This document shows, one piece after another, positions 17,831 through 26,289 of a stretch of 64,000 nt of DNA. The stretch is taken from positions 62,001 to 126,000 of the forward strand of contig CAIYWC010000097.1 in NCBI GenBank assembly GCA_903929795.1, in the 5' to 3' direction. Below the pieces are notes generated by a model that did no database searches, was not told the origin of the DNA, and saw only the letters and a list, made by a program, of their open reading frames with translations. Position numbers and translations under genes: made by a program. The stretch's first letter is position 1. Every line of letters begins with the position of its first letter. The DNA is from an uncultured Myxococcales bacterium. Its GTDB lineage: Bacteria; Myxococcota_A; UBA9042.

Positions 17831-17941
17831 TGAAGCGGGACGCCCCGACCGACCCGGCCGCCGCGCTCCCGGCACTTGACCCCCTGCGGTGCGGGGTGTG
17901 GACTGCGGGAATACCGGCACACGCCGCTGGGTTGCCAAACC

Positions 17942-19117
17942 ATGCTTATCGACACGTGGATCCAGATCGCCAGACAGCAAAACGCCAGTGATTTGCACGT
18001 GGAGCCGGGCATGCCGCTGGCGGTGCGGGTGCGCGGGCAACTGCGGATGGTGGGTGCGCCGATCGCCGCCGCGACGATCGCCCAGGGCGTGCGCGAGCTG
18101 CTCAGCGACGACGATCAGGCGGTGTTTCGCGAGCGCCATTCGCTGGATTTCTCCCGCACGATCGGCGGGTTGCGCTGTCGCGTCCATGTGCTGCGCAGCG
18201 CGCGCGGCGTGGGACTCGCGGTGCGGTTGCTCACGGCGTTCCAGGCGTCCCTGCGCAAGCTGAACCTGCATCCGGATCTGGCCAAGCTTGTGCAGCACCG
18301 CCACGGGTTGATCCTGATCAGCGGACCGACCGGTTCGGGAAAGTCGTCGACGCTGGCGGCGCTGATTCAGGAGATCAACACGACCGAAAGCCGGCACATC
18401 GTCACGGTGGAGAGCCCGATCGAGTACGCGCTGGTGAGCCAGAAGTCCTTGATTCGTCAGCGGGAAGTCGGTCGTGACACGCCGAGTTTCGAGCAGGCGC
18501 TCGTGGACGCGATGCGCCAGAATCCGGACGTGCTGATGGTCGGCGAGATGCGCGACCCGGAGACGATGCGCTTGGTCCTCAACGCTGCGGAAACTGGGCA
18601 TTTGGTGCTCGCGACCGTCCATTCGTCGACCGTCGGCGAGGCGCTGGCACGGCTGGTCTCGGCGTTTGCGCCCGACATCCAGAACGGCATGGCGGCGCAG
18701 CTGGCGGACGCGCTGGTCGCGGTCGTGGGGCAGCGGCTGGTGGCGCGCGGTCCGGGCGATCGCTTGGTGCCGGAGTTGGAGATCCTGCTGGCGAACACGG
18801 CGGCCCGGGCGACCATCCGCCAGGGGCAGTTCAGCAAGATCCAGTCGGTGCTCGAGAGCGGCGGGCTGGACGGCTGCTGGACACTGTCACGCTACCGCGA
18901 TTGGCTCGGCCGCCGCACGGATTTTTACGTGGCGACGGACAACGAGACGGAACCGGCCGCGGACTTGCCGCCGCCGCCCGCGCGCGATCGCCCGCCCATG
19001 CCCGCGCGCGCCGCAAACGCGCCGGTGCCGCGTGGCGACGCCGGTGTGCTCGTGCTGGACGACGAGGACGATCCGCTGGCGATTATCCGCGCGCTGGAAG
19101 GCCGCGGTCGGTCATGA
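17942..19117 (+). CDS. pilT: PilT/PilU-family type IV pilus ATPase
   Basis: A 391-residue secretion-superfamily ATPase. MLIDTWIQIARQQNASDLHV is the typical PilT N-terminus; earlier Met codons would add a non-homologous segment. Walker A GPTGSGKSS is at ~128-136, the Asp box follows in ITVESPIE-like sequence, Walker B is in NPDVLMVGEMRDPETM and the His box in TGHLVLATVHSSTV. PilT hydrolyses ATP in the cytoplasm to retract type IV pili (twitching or gliding). The C-terminal ~55 residues are acidic and proline-rich (ending LVLDDEDDPLAIIRALEG) and lie beyond the usual ~345-residue family length. No other pilus gene is nearby; PilU or a GspE-like paralogue is the alternative. Confidence 0.85.
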   Translation: MLIDTWIQIARQQNASDLHVEPGMPLAVRVRGQLRMVGAPIAAATIAQGVRELLSDDDQAVFRERHSLDFSRTIGGLRCRVHVLRSARGVGLAVRLLTAFQASLRKLNLHPDLAKLVQHRHGLILISGPTGSGKSSTLAALIQEINTTESRHIVTVESPIEYALVSQKSLIRQREVGRDTPSFEQALVDAMRQNPDVLMVGEMRDPETMRLVLNAAETGHLVLATVHSSTVGEALARLVSAFAPDIQNGMAAQLADALVAVVGQRLVARGPGDRLVPELEILLANTAARATIRQGQFSKIQSVLESGGLDGCWTLSRYRDWLGRRTDFYVATDNETEPAADLPPPPARDRPPMPARAANAPVPRGDAGVLVLDDEDDPLAIIRALEGRGRS

Positions 19118-19202
19118 CCGCGTCCCGCCGCGCCTGTCGGCCAGCTGGACCCGCGGCGTGGGGCCCTTGACCGCGCCCGCGCGCACCCGCACGCTGCTGC
19201 CC

Positions 19203-20282
19203 ATGAGCACGTCCGCGATCCCGCCTCGTCTTGGCCTCCTGACTGCCGCCCGCGCCCAGCACCCCGTGCTGGAAGTCTCGCGGCCACGCGACCTGCCGCT
19301 CGCAGCGCATCCGCAGCTCGCGGCGCAGCATTTTGCCGAGCGCTACGGTCCGTCGTTTTTCTTGGACGTCGGCACGGCGTGTCCGCTGCATTGCGTCTAC
19401 TGTTCGGTCGCGCGCGGCCTCGATGACAAGGACGTGCGCATGGAGGCGCGCGAGCACCTGTACATGCGGATGGCGGACGGGGAGTCCGTGGGCGTGCGCA
19501 AGCTGGCGTTCATCGGCGGCGAGCCGGCTTCTCGCACGGATTTCATGCACTTGGCCGATGTCGCGCACGCGATGGGCTTTCAAGACCTGACGCTGGCGAC
19601 CAAGAGCGTGAAGCTGGCGCGTCCGGCGTTTGTCGCCCAACTGCGCGACCACCACGTCTCGATGGTGCATTTGTCGCTGGACAGCTTTGACCCGGACGTG
19701 CTGGCGGTGCTGCTGGCGAGCCAGACGGCGCCCAAGCTGCTGCTGGCCGGGTTGCACGAGCTGCTGGCCCAGCGCATGGAGGTCTTCTTGTTTGCCGTGC
19801 TGACGCGCCACAATCTGGCGGGGCTGGGCGGCTATGTCCGGCAGCTGGCGGATTTGCAGCAGCGCTATGGCCGGCCGCTGACTGCAGTCGTGTCGCCGCT
19901 GAAAGTGCAGTCGCGGGCCGCGAAACATCGCGAGACGCTGGTGCCGCGGCTGACCGAAGTGGCGCAAGCCGTGGCGGCGGCGACCGCGCTGGCGCAGCAG
20001 CTGGGCGTGGCGCTGATTCACAAGGCCGTGCCGCCGTGCCTGCTGCCGCAGCACAGCGATTGGGCGCTGGAGCGCTACCTGGTCGAGGTGCGCGTGGATC
20101 TCCAGACCGGCCAGCAGCTGGCCGCGGCGCCGAACCCGGACGTGGCGAAACAGCCGCCGTGCGACGCGTGCCCGGCGAACGCGCTGTGTCCGGGCGTGGA
20201 CGCAGCCTACGCGGCGTGGCAGGGCTGGGCGGAATTCAAGCCTGCAGCGCTTGCAGCAGCGCGTCCGTCGACCGCGAATTGA
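19203..20282 (+). CDS. Radical SAM protein of unknown substrate
   Basis: A 359-residue radical SAM protein. The cluster motif is CPLHCVYC (C60, C64, C67), the SAM-binding loop GGEPASRTDF, and a small C-terminal Cys set CDACPANALC may bind an extra cluster. The motif is preceded by FFLDVGTAC, as in coenzyme- or peptide-modifying subfamilies. The gene starts 85 nt after the PilT-like gene, and its last 47 nt overlap the convergent PLP-enzyme gene. The stop is in the overlap, and both frames look genuine there. A stand-alone radical SAM gene with no peptide neighbour gives no functional clue. Confidence 0.7.
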   Translation: MSTSAIPPRLGLLTAARAQHPVLEVSRPRDLPLAAHPQLAAQHFAERYGPSFFLDVGTACPLHCVYCSVARGLDDKDVRMEAREHLYMRMADGESVGVRKLAFIGGEPASRTDFMHLADVAHAMGFQDLTLATKSVKLARPAFVAQLRDHHVSMVHLSLDSFDPDVLAVLLASQTAPKLLLAGLHELLAQRMEVFLFAVLTRHNLAGLGGYVRQLADLQQRYGRPLTAVVSPLKVQSRAAKHRETLVPRLTEVAQAVAAATALAQQLGVALIHKAVPPCLLPQHSDWALERYLVEVRVDLQTGQQLAAAPNPDVAKQPPCDACPANALCPGVDAAYAAWQGWAEFKPAALAAARPSTAN

Positions 20283-21246
20283 ACGTGTCCCAAAACAGCA
20301 CCGGACCTTGCGCCGCGGCCAGCTCATCCAGGAACGCCGCGGCGGCCTTGCCGGTGTAAGTTGCCTCCAGCGGAATGGCAAAATCGTCGGCAAAACGCGC
20401 CATTGCAGCGAGTCCCGCGGCGGTTGGCACGCCGTAGCCGTCGCCGAAATAGGCGTCGTTCAGCGGTGCCGCGCGGACCTGCAGGTCGCGGAGCGCGGGC
20501 ACATGTTGGCGCAGGAACGCGGTGGTCTGATCGACCATCTGCTGCACCGCGCCGGTCGTGCACGTCGCGATCGGGCCCAAGTGCGACGCCGCGACGCGTA
20601 CGCCCACCAGCCGCGACTTCAGCCCCGCCAGCTGCAGGCCCACCGTCAGCCCCGCCAGCGTGCCGTTGCTGCCCACCGGCACGACGATGACGTCCGGCTC
20701 CGGCAGTTCGCCCGCGGCGATTTGCTCCGCGAGCTCCAGCGCCGCGTTCACGTAACCCAGCACGCCGACTGGATTGGAACAGCCGGCAAACAGGAAATAC
20801 GCATCGCGCCGCAGCCGCGCCGGGTGCAGGTAGAACGTCAGCACCGTCGACAGCAGCGTGCCCTTGTGCACCAGCTTGGCGCCCGCCGCGCGCATCAGCG
20901 CCTGGTTGCGCTGGACGGTCGGCGAGTCCGGCTGGTCAAACGTGTACACAGTCAGCGCCACGCCGGCTTGCTTGCACATCAGCGCTGCGGCCACGCCGGC
21001 GTTCGTCCCCGTCGCGCCAAAAGTAAAGGCGTGGCGCACCTTTTTGGCCTGCATCTCCGCGACCACGAACTCCAGCTTGCGCACCTTGTTGCCGCCATAC
21101 GCCGCGTGCGTCAGGTCGTCGCGCTTGATCCAGCCGTGCTGCGTGCCCGGCAGCTGCTGCACCGGCGTGGGCAAATCCGCCAGCGGCTGCCACGGTGCGT
21201 GCGCCTCAAGCTCAGGAAAACGCTGGAAAAGTGGCCGAGTCGCCAT
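20236..21246 (-). CDS. D-cysteine desulfhydrase / ACC deaminase-family PLP enzyme
   Basis: A 336-residue fold-type II PLP enzyme. IKRDDLTHAAYGGNKVRKLEF holds the PLP lysine (GGNKVRK), and TFGATGTNAG is the substrate/cofactor loop; GSNGTLAGLTVGL binds the phosphate. Length and motifs fit the ACC deaminase/D-cysteine desulfhydrase family, which deaminates D-cysteine or similar amino acids to pyruvate (or 2-oxobutyrate), ammonia and, for D-Cys, sulfide. ACC deaminase proper cannot be separated from D-cysteine desulfhydrase here; the latter is likelier because cysK and cysE lie close by. It follows the FAD oxidase gene by 3 nt, suggesting co-transcription. Confidence 0.75.
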   Translation of the reverse strand: MATRPLFQRFPELEAHAPWQPLADLPTPVQQLPGTQHGWIKRDDLTHAAYGGNKVRKLEFVVAEMQAKKVRHAFTFGATGTNAGVAAALMCKQAGVALTVYTFDQPDSPTVQRNQALMRAAGAKLVHKGTLLSTVLTFYLHPARLRRDAYFLFAGCSNPVGVLGYVNAALELAEQIAAGELPEPDVIVVPVGSNGTLAGLTVGLQLAGLKSRLVGVRVAASHLGPIATCTTGAVQQMVDQTTAFLRQHVPALRDLQVRAAPLNDAYFGDGYGVPTAAGLAAMARFADDFAIPLEATYTGKAAAAFLDELAAAQGPVLFWDTFNSRSTDALLQALQA

Positions 21247-21249
21247 GCT

Positions 21250-22623
21250 TCACACGCCAAAGAGCTGGTGCAGGTGCGGGTTGAGGAACTTGCCGCCCGG
21301 ATCCAGCGCCTGGCGCACGCGCTGGAAGTCCTGCCAGTGGTCGTAGCGGCCGGCAAGCTCCTTGGCGGTCAGCGAGTGCCATTTGCCCCAGTGCGGCCGG
21401 CCGTCGTACTTCCAGAAAATCGGCTCCACGGCCTTGAACAGCGCGATGTGGTCCTGCTTGAAGTACTGGTGCACGGAAATCGTCACCGACTCGCGGCCGT
21501 GGTAGGGCGACAGCCACAGGTCGTCGGCACCCACATGGCGGTATTCCAAGGGAAAAAATACCGGCAGGCCGTCGTCGCGGATCTTCGCCGCCACTTCGCG
21601 AAAACACGCCGGGCCCTTGTCCGCCGGCACGGCATACTCCATCTCGTTGAACAGCGTGTGCCGGACCGTGGGAAAAATGTGGTAGGACGCGCCCACGCGC
21701 ACCGTGTCCGGCACGAACCAGCCTGCGACGCTCTGGATCAGCGGAATCGTGAACGGCGCGCGCATGCCGACCTCGGACGCGTATTCCAGCTCCGCCTCCT
21801 CCTCCTGCGCCGCGTTGATCGTCCGCGGCGTGTCCATCGGCACCTCGCGCATCCGCTTGGTGAACGCCGTCTCGCCGCGCGGAAAAGCGAAGAATTCCGT
21901 GTGTCTGTCCTGTTTTTGCCAGCTGGCGAACTGCTCCAGCGCGTCGTTCAGCGGCAGGATGCCCTGGCGCTCTTCCAGCAGATACGCGGTGCGATTTTGC
22001 AGCGTCACCTCGGTCAGCACGCCCAGACTGCCCAGCGAAACCTGCGCGGCCTTGAACACCTCAGACTCCGCGGACGGCGAGACTTTGCGCAGCGCGCCAT
22101 CGGCTGTTACCAAGGAAATTTCCTTGAGATACGCGGCCATACAGCGGTGCTGTGCGCCCGGGCCGTGGCTGGATGTCGACAGCACGCCGCCCAGCGCCTG
22201 CAGGTCGATGTCCGGCTGAACCGGCAGTCCCTGACCGAGCTTGGCCAGCGGTTCTCCCAGCAAATACAGCCGCGTGCCCGCCTGGATCGTCGCCGTCAGG
22301 TTCGCCGCGTCGTGGCCGACAATGCCGCTCATCAGCTCCAGCGATAGGAGCGTGTCGTCCGTGGGCACCACCGCGCTGAAGGAATGGCCCGCGCCGGCGA
22401 CGCGCACCGGGCCTTTGGCGGCCTTGACGATTCCCGACAATTCATCCGTGTTTGCTGGCAGTTGCAGACCGCCCTTGGGCGTGCAGCGTTGCGCCCCGGA
22501 CCAGTTGCGCCACTCTCCCGGCGGCGTCGGCAGTTCTGGCTCGCGGCCACAGCTCGCCAGGACGGGCGCGGCGACAAGGCTCTTCAGGAATGCGCGGCGG
22601 CGGGCATCGACGGGACGGGCCAT
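21250..22623 (-). CDS. FAD-linked sugar-lactone oxidase (D-arabinono-1,4-lactone/gulonolactone oxidase type)
   Basis: A 457-residue VAO-family flavoprotein. The N-terminus RRRAFLKSLVAAPVLASCG is a twin-arginine-like signal with a lipobox Cys, so export and lipidation are likely. The FAD domain shows GHSFSAVVPTDDTLLSL and QAGTRLYLLGEPL; GGVLSTSSHGPG is the second FAD contact. The C-terminus has the ALO-type signature RPHWGKWH and ends in FLNPHLHQLF, typical for the family. It should oxidise an aldonolactone to an ascorbate-like product with an electron acceptor. The start at MARPVDARRRAF was chosen to keep the signal intact. Its substrate cannot be told from sequence. Confidence 0.75.
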   Translation of the reverse strand: MARPVDARRRAFLKSLVAAPVLASCGREPELPTPPGEWRNWSGAQRCTPKGGLQLPANTDELSGIVKAAKGPVRVAGAGHSFSAVVPTDDTLLSLELMSGIVGHDAANLTATIQAGTRLYLLGEPLAKLGQGLPVQPDIDLQALGGVLSTSSHGPGAQHRCMAAYLKEISLVTADGALRKVSPSAESEVFKAAQVSLGSLGVLTEVTLQNRTAYLLEERQGILPLNDALEQFASWQKQDRHTEFFAFPRGETAFTKRMREVPMDTPRTINAAQEEEAELEYASEVGMRAPFTIPLIQSVAGWFVPDTVRVGASYHIFPTVRHTLFNEMEYAVPADKGPACFREVAAKIRDDGLPVFFPLEYRHVGADDLWLSPYHGRESVTISVHQYFKQDHIALFKAVEPIFWKYDGRPHWGKWHSLTAKELAGRYDHWQDFQRVRQALDPGGKFLNPHLHQLFGV

Positions 22624-22694
22624 GGCGAAACCTCCGGATGGCCGCGGGACGCCCATCGCGCCGCCACGATGAACGCCGCGGCCGCGAACGTCAA

Positions 22695-22708
22695 TTGACG
22701 CCTGTCAA
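22695..22708. promoter_or_regulatory. TTGAC-N4-GTCAA palindrome between divergent genes
   Basis: TTGAC GCCT GTCAA is a perfect inverted repeat in the 193-nt gap between the divergent FAD oxidase and cysK genes. It could be an operator for either gene. A -10-like TATAAC lies at 22776-22781, with a poor -35 (TGGATT, 17-nt spacer), 35 nt before the cysK start. Confidence 0.35.
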
Positions 22709-22816
22709 GATCTGCGCGATCGTCCGGTCATTCCCACGTCGCGTCGCCGGACTGGATTGCCCAGCCAGCGTCCGCTATAACGACCGCGGCCGTTCGCGGG
22801 CCATCCGGAGCTTCCC

Positions 22817-23752
22817 ATGCGCATCGCTGCCGACATCACCAAGCTGATTGGCAACACGCCGCTCGTGCACATCAACCGCATCGCGGCGGGGCTGCCGGGC
22901 CAGGTCGTCGCCAAGCTGGAGAGCTTCAATCCGGCGTCGTCGGTCAAGGACCGCATCGGCGTGGCGATGATCGAGGCCGCCGAGCACCTCGGGCAAATCA
23001 AGTCGGACACCGTACTTCTGGAGCCGACGAGCGGCAACACCGGGATTGGCTTGGCTTTTGCCGCGGCAGCCAAGGGCTACAAGCTCGTGCTGACGATGCC
23101 GGAGACCATGAGCCTGGAGCGGCGGCGGATCCTGCTGGCGCTGGGCGCGGAGCTGGTGCTGACGCCGGGTGCGGCGGGCATGAAGGGCGCGATTGCCAAG
23201 GCCAACGAGATGGCGGCGGCGGATCCGCGCTATTTGGTGCTGCAGCAGTTCGACAATCCGGCCAATCCGGCGGTGCATCGCGCGACGACGGCGGAGGAGA
23301 TCTGGCGCGATTGCGACGGCAAGCTCGACGTCCTGGTGTGCGGCACGGGCACGGGCGGCACCATCTCGGGCTGCGCGGAAGTGCTGAAGCCTCGGCTGCC
23401 CAAGCTGCAGGTTATCGCGGCAGAACCGAAAGATTCCCCGGTGTTGGCGGGCGGCGCGCCGGGGCCGCACAAGATCCAGGGCTGGGGTCCGGGCTTTGTG
23501 CCGGGTGTGCTGCGGACGGATTTGCTGGACGAAATCATCGGCGTGGCGAACGAGGATGCCGGCGCGATGGCGCGGCGGCTGTGTCGCGAGGAAGGCATCC
23601 TGTCCGGCATCTCCTGCGGCGCAGCGATGTGGGCGGCGGTCGAGGTCGCCAAACGCCCGGAAAACGCGGGCAAACGCATCGTCGTGGTCCTGCCAGACAC
23701 CGGCGAGCGCTACCTGACCACCTGGCTTTTTGAAGAGGAGGCGTCCAAGTGA
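22817..23752 (+). CDS. cysK: Cysteine synthase A (O-acetylserine sulfhydrylase)
   Basis: A 311-residue fold-type II PLP enzyme that makes L-cysteine from O-acetylserine and sulfide. IGNTPLVHI starts the family signature; the PLP lysine is in [11 protein letters not shown], the asparagine loop is TSGNTG, the phosphate-binding glycine loop is GTGTGGT and the C-terminal serine motif is SGISCGAA. Length matches CysK/CysM (~310). The gene overlaps cysE by 4 nt (GTGA), so the two enzymes of the final cysteine pathway are made together; they normally form the cysteine synthase complex. Confidence 0.93.
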   Translation: MRIAADITKLIGNTPLVHINRIAAGLPGQVVAKLESFNPASSVKDRIGVAMIEAAEHLGQIKSDTVLLEPTSGNTGIGLAFAAAAKGYKLVLTMPETMSLERRRILLALGAELVLTPGAAGMKGAIAKANEMAAADPRYLVLQQFDNPANPAVHRATTAEEIWRDCDGKLDVLVCGTGTGGTISGCAEVLKPRLPKLQVIAAEPKDSPVLAGGAPGPHKIQGWGPGFVPGVLRTDLLDEIIGVANEDAGAMARRLCREEGILSGISCGAAMWAAVEVAKRPENAGKRIVVVLPDTGERYLTTWLFEEEASK

Positions 23753-24675
23753 GCGGTCAAACCAGCAGCCATGAGGCGCTTTTGGGCCCCGTCGTCGACA
23801 GCCTGGTCAGCGCCGCGCTGGCCGATCGCGGACCGCGCAACGAGGGGCGCATCGTCCTGCCGTCGCGCGACGCGGTCCTGGCGTGTCTGGACGGCATCCG
23901 TCAGGTGTTTTTTCCCGGCTATTTCGGCACCGCTGACCTGCACGACAAGAGCGTGCATTACTACGTCGGCGCGACGCTGGATCGCGTGATTCACGAGATG
24001 GAAGAGCAGATCGCCCGCGCGGTGGCGTTCGTCGCGGGGGACAACTACGCGAATTGCCCGCATTGCCGCGACAAGGCGGAAGCCATGACCAACGCGTTTG
24101 TCGCGCGGCTGCCAGAAGTGCGGCGGTTGATCGCGACGGACGTGGAAGCGGCGTTTCAGGGCGATCCGGCGCTGCAAATCAAGGACGAGGCGATCTTCAG
24201 CTACCCGGGCGTCTATGCCGTGACCGAGCAGCGCATCGCCCATGAGCTGTACAACCTCGGCGTGCCGCTGATCCCGCGCATGATCACCGAGCACGCGCAT
24301 TCGCTGACCGGCATCGACATTCACCCCGGCGCGACCATCGGCGAGCGCTTCTTCATCGATCATGGCACCGGCGTCGTCATCGGCGAAACCAGCCGCATCG
24401 GCTGCAACGTGCGCCTCTATCAGGGCGTCACGCTCGGCGCCAAGAGCTTCCCACTGGACGAATTTGGCAAGCCGATCAAGGGGATCGACCGACACCCTAT
24501 CGTCGAGGACGACGTGGTCATCTACGCCGGCGCGACGATCCTCGGGCGCATCACGATTGGCCGCGGCGCGTCGATCGGCGGCAACGTCTGGCTCACCCAC
24601 AGCGTCCCCGCAAGCGCGCGCGTCACGCAGGCGGAGGCCCGCGAGAGCAAATTCGAGGACGGCGGCGGCATTTGA
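23749..24675 (+). CDS. cysE: Serine O-acetyltransferase
   Basis: A 308-residue enzyme that acetylates L-serine with acetyl-CoA, the first committed step to cysteine. Start is GTG overlapping the cysK stop. The C-terminal half is a left-handed beta helix of hexapeptides: [19 protein letters not shown], then [10 protein letters not shown] and [14 protein letters not shown], and a late [11 protein letters not shown] turn. His in FIDHGTG is the catalytic residue. The N-terminal half includes [16 protein letters not shown] and a long helical region, as in the longer EpsC-like group. The protein ends in [11 protein letters not shown], resembling the C-terminal peptide by which CysE docks in the CysK active site (terminal Ile). 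Confidence 0.9.
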   Translation: MSGQTSSHEALLGPVVDSLVSAALADRGPRNEGRIVLPSRDAVLACLDGIRQVFFPGYFGTADLHDKSVHYYVGATLDRVIHEMEEQIARAVAFVAGDNYANCPHCRDKAEAMTNAFVARLPEVRRLIATDVEAAFQGDPALQIKDEAIFSYPGVYAVTEQRIAHELYNLGVPLIPRMITEHAHSLTGIDIHPGATIGERFFIDHGTGVVIGETSRIGCNVRLYQGVTLGAKSFPLDEFGKPIKGIDRHPIVEDDVVIYAGATILGRITIGRGASIGGNVWLTHSVPASARVTQAEARESKFEDGGGI

Positions 24676-24684
24676 CCGGCCATA

Positions 24685-24809
24685 CATGTTCGCCTTTGTG
24701 CGAGACCAAACCCTTCGGGCCTGGACCGGTCGCATTTCGGACCGGACCGCGAGCGTGCTTCTCCGAAGGCACGCCGCGGCAGACGGGCGCTCGATTCCGA
24801 ACTTCGGCG
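24685..24809 (+). repeat. Intergenic structured element, copy A
   Basis: A ~125-nt element between cysE and the DUF1697 gene, homologous to 51083-51206 (same length, same orientation) and partly to 37064-37155. Shared blocks include TGTGCGAGACCAAAC and CGCGAGCGTGC. It folds into successive hairpins: CCGGTC/GACCGG (24726-24745) and GCGTG-N12-CACGC (24753-24774) with an inner CTTC/GAAG helix. It is also open in frame with the downstream gene, but copy B has an early stop, so coding is unlikely. Confidence 0.6.
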
Positions 24810-24838
24810 AATGTCGATTGTGCGTCCCCGAGGTGCCG

Positions 24839-25363
24839 ATGGAACGCCTGATCCTGCTGCTGCGCGGCATCAACGTCGGTGGCAAGAATGTCTTGCCGAT
24901 TAGGGAGTTGACGCGGATCTGCGCCGAGTTGGGCGGCCAGAACATCCGCACATACCTGCAGAGCGGCAACGTGGCGCTGGACCTCGTGCCCGCGCAGGCG
25001 CCGAAGCTGGCCGACGCTGTGCAGCGGCAGCTTGCGGCGCAGTTTGGCCTGAATGTGCCGATCGTGACGCGCAACCGTTTGGAAGTGCTGGATGTTTTGG
25101 CGCACAATCCGTGGCCGGATTGCGACCCGGCGCTGCTGAGCGTCGCGTTCCTCGCGCACGCGCCGACGGCGGCGCAGATCGCGCGCCTGGAGCCCAATCG
25201 CTCGCCGCCGGACCAATTCCACGTCGACGGCCGCGCGGTGTACCTGCACACGCCCAACGGCCTCGGGCGGACCAAGCTGACCAACGCCTGGCTCGACGCG
25301 AAGTTGACGACGATCTCGACGGTTCGCAATTGGCGCACGATCGGCGCGCTGGCCGAGCTCTGA
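24839..25363 (+). CDS. DUF1697 family protein
   Basis: A 174-residue protein. MERLILLLRGINVGGKNVLPIREL is the family's usual start, with the LLRGINVGG motif, then NIRTYLQSGNVAL. The C-terminal part (VYLHTPNGLGRTKLTN) is also typical. The biochemical role of the family is not known. The frame is open upstream through the repeated intergenic element to 24686, but the ATG at 24839 gives the standard family length, so it is preferred. It converges with the SDR gene, 24 nt apart. Confidence 0.85.
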   Translation: MERLILLLRGINVGGKNVLPIRELTRICAELGGQNIRTYLQSGNVALDLVPAQAPKLADAVQRQLAAQFGLNVPIVTRNRLEVLDVLAHNPWPDCDPALLSVAFLAHAPTAAQIARLEPNRSPPDQFHVDGRAVYLHTPNGLGRTKLTNAWLDAKLTTISTVRNWRTIGALAEL

Positions 25364-25387
25364 AGCCAAGCGCGGCGGCTCGGACGC

Positions 25388-26278
25388 CTACAGCAGCGGC
25401 GGGTAGCCGAACACGTCTCCCGTGACCTGCAGCGGCACGAAATCGCGGCGCAGCGCGTCCGGCAGCTGATCGGCCAGCGCGGCCACGGTCCAGCCTCCCG
25501 CGCGGTGCAGCGCGCGCTTGGGCGCGGGCAGGGAAAACAGCGAGATTTCGGTGCCGCGTACCGCGAAGACCTGACCGTTCACGTCATGGCTGACGTCCGC
25601 CACCAAAAAGGCCACCAGCGGCGCGATCTGCTCGGGCGACATCTGCTTTAACCGCTCGATGCGCGCCAGCTGCTTGGGATCGTCGCTCGTCGGGATGGTC
25701 GCGGTCATGCGCGTCCAGGCAAAAGGTGCCACCGCGTTGGCGCGCACGCCGAACCGCTGCATGTCAATCGCGATGGACCGCGTCAGCGCGACGATGCCCA
25801 GCTTGGCGGCGGCGTAGTTGGCCTGGCCGAGGTTGCCGATCAGCCCGGACGTCGACGTCATGTTGACGATGGCGCCGCTGCCCTGGACGCGAAAGCGCTC
25901 GGCGGCAGCGCGGCACACACAAAACGTGCCTTTCAGGTGGACGTTGATGACGGAATCCCAGTCCGATTCGCTCATTTTGTGGAACATGCCGTCGCGGACG
26001 ATGCCGGCGTTGTTGATGACGAAATCGACGCGGCCAAACGTCGCCACGGCTTGCTCGACCAGGGCAAACGCCGCGTTCCAGTCGGCCACCGACGCGCCAT
26101 TCGCGGCAGCTTGGCCACCCGCGGCAGCGATCTCGGCGACGACTTCGCCTGCCGCAGCGGTATCGCAATCGTTCACGATGACCGCCGCGCCTTCTGCGGC
26201 CAAAAACCGGGCGATCGCCGCGCCAATTCCGCGACCTGCGCCCGTGACGATGCCGACTTTGCCTGCCAGTGCACCCAT
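25388..26278 (-). CDS. SDR-family 3-hydroxyacyl-CoA dehydrogenase-like oxidoreductase
   Basis: A 296-residue short-chain dehydrogenase. GAGRGIG is the cofactor loop, NNAG the strand-4 motif, SMTSTSG-like serine and YAAAKLG (Tyr and Lys) the catalytic set. Asp in VNDCD favours NAD. A ~50-residue tail beyond the SDR core (ISLFSLPAPKRALHRAGGW) resembles the dehydrogenase part of MFE-2/17-beta-HSD4-type 3-hydroxyacyl-CoA dehydrogenases. It is the last gene of the benzoyl-CoA operon (11 nt after gcdH), and Oah produces 3-hydroxypimelyl-CoA, so oxidation of that thioester is a good inference. A classical 3-hydroxyacyl-CoA dehydrogenase elsewhere could do the same step. Confidence 0.75.
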   Translation of the reverse strand: MGALAGKVGIVTGAGRGIGAAIARFLAAEGAAVIVNDCDTAAAGEVVAEIAAAGGQAAANGASVADWNAAFALVEQAVATFGRVDFVINNAGIVRDGMFHKMSESDWDSVINVHLKGTFCVCRAAAERFRVQGSGAIVNMTSTSGLIGNLGQANYAAAKLGIVALTRSIAIDMQRFGVRANAVAPFAWTRMTATIPTSDDPKQLARIERLKQMSPEQIAPLVAFLVADVSHDVNGQVFAVRGTEISLFSLPAPKRALHRAGGWTVAALADQLPDALRRDFVPLQVTGDVFGYPPLL

Positions 26279-26289
26279 GAAATCCCCCG

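Noticed and set aside
24686..24838. N-terminal extension of the DUF1697 protein through copy A of the repeat
   Set aside because: The ATG at 24839 gives the standard family start, and the homologous frame in copy B stops after 12 codons.
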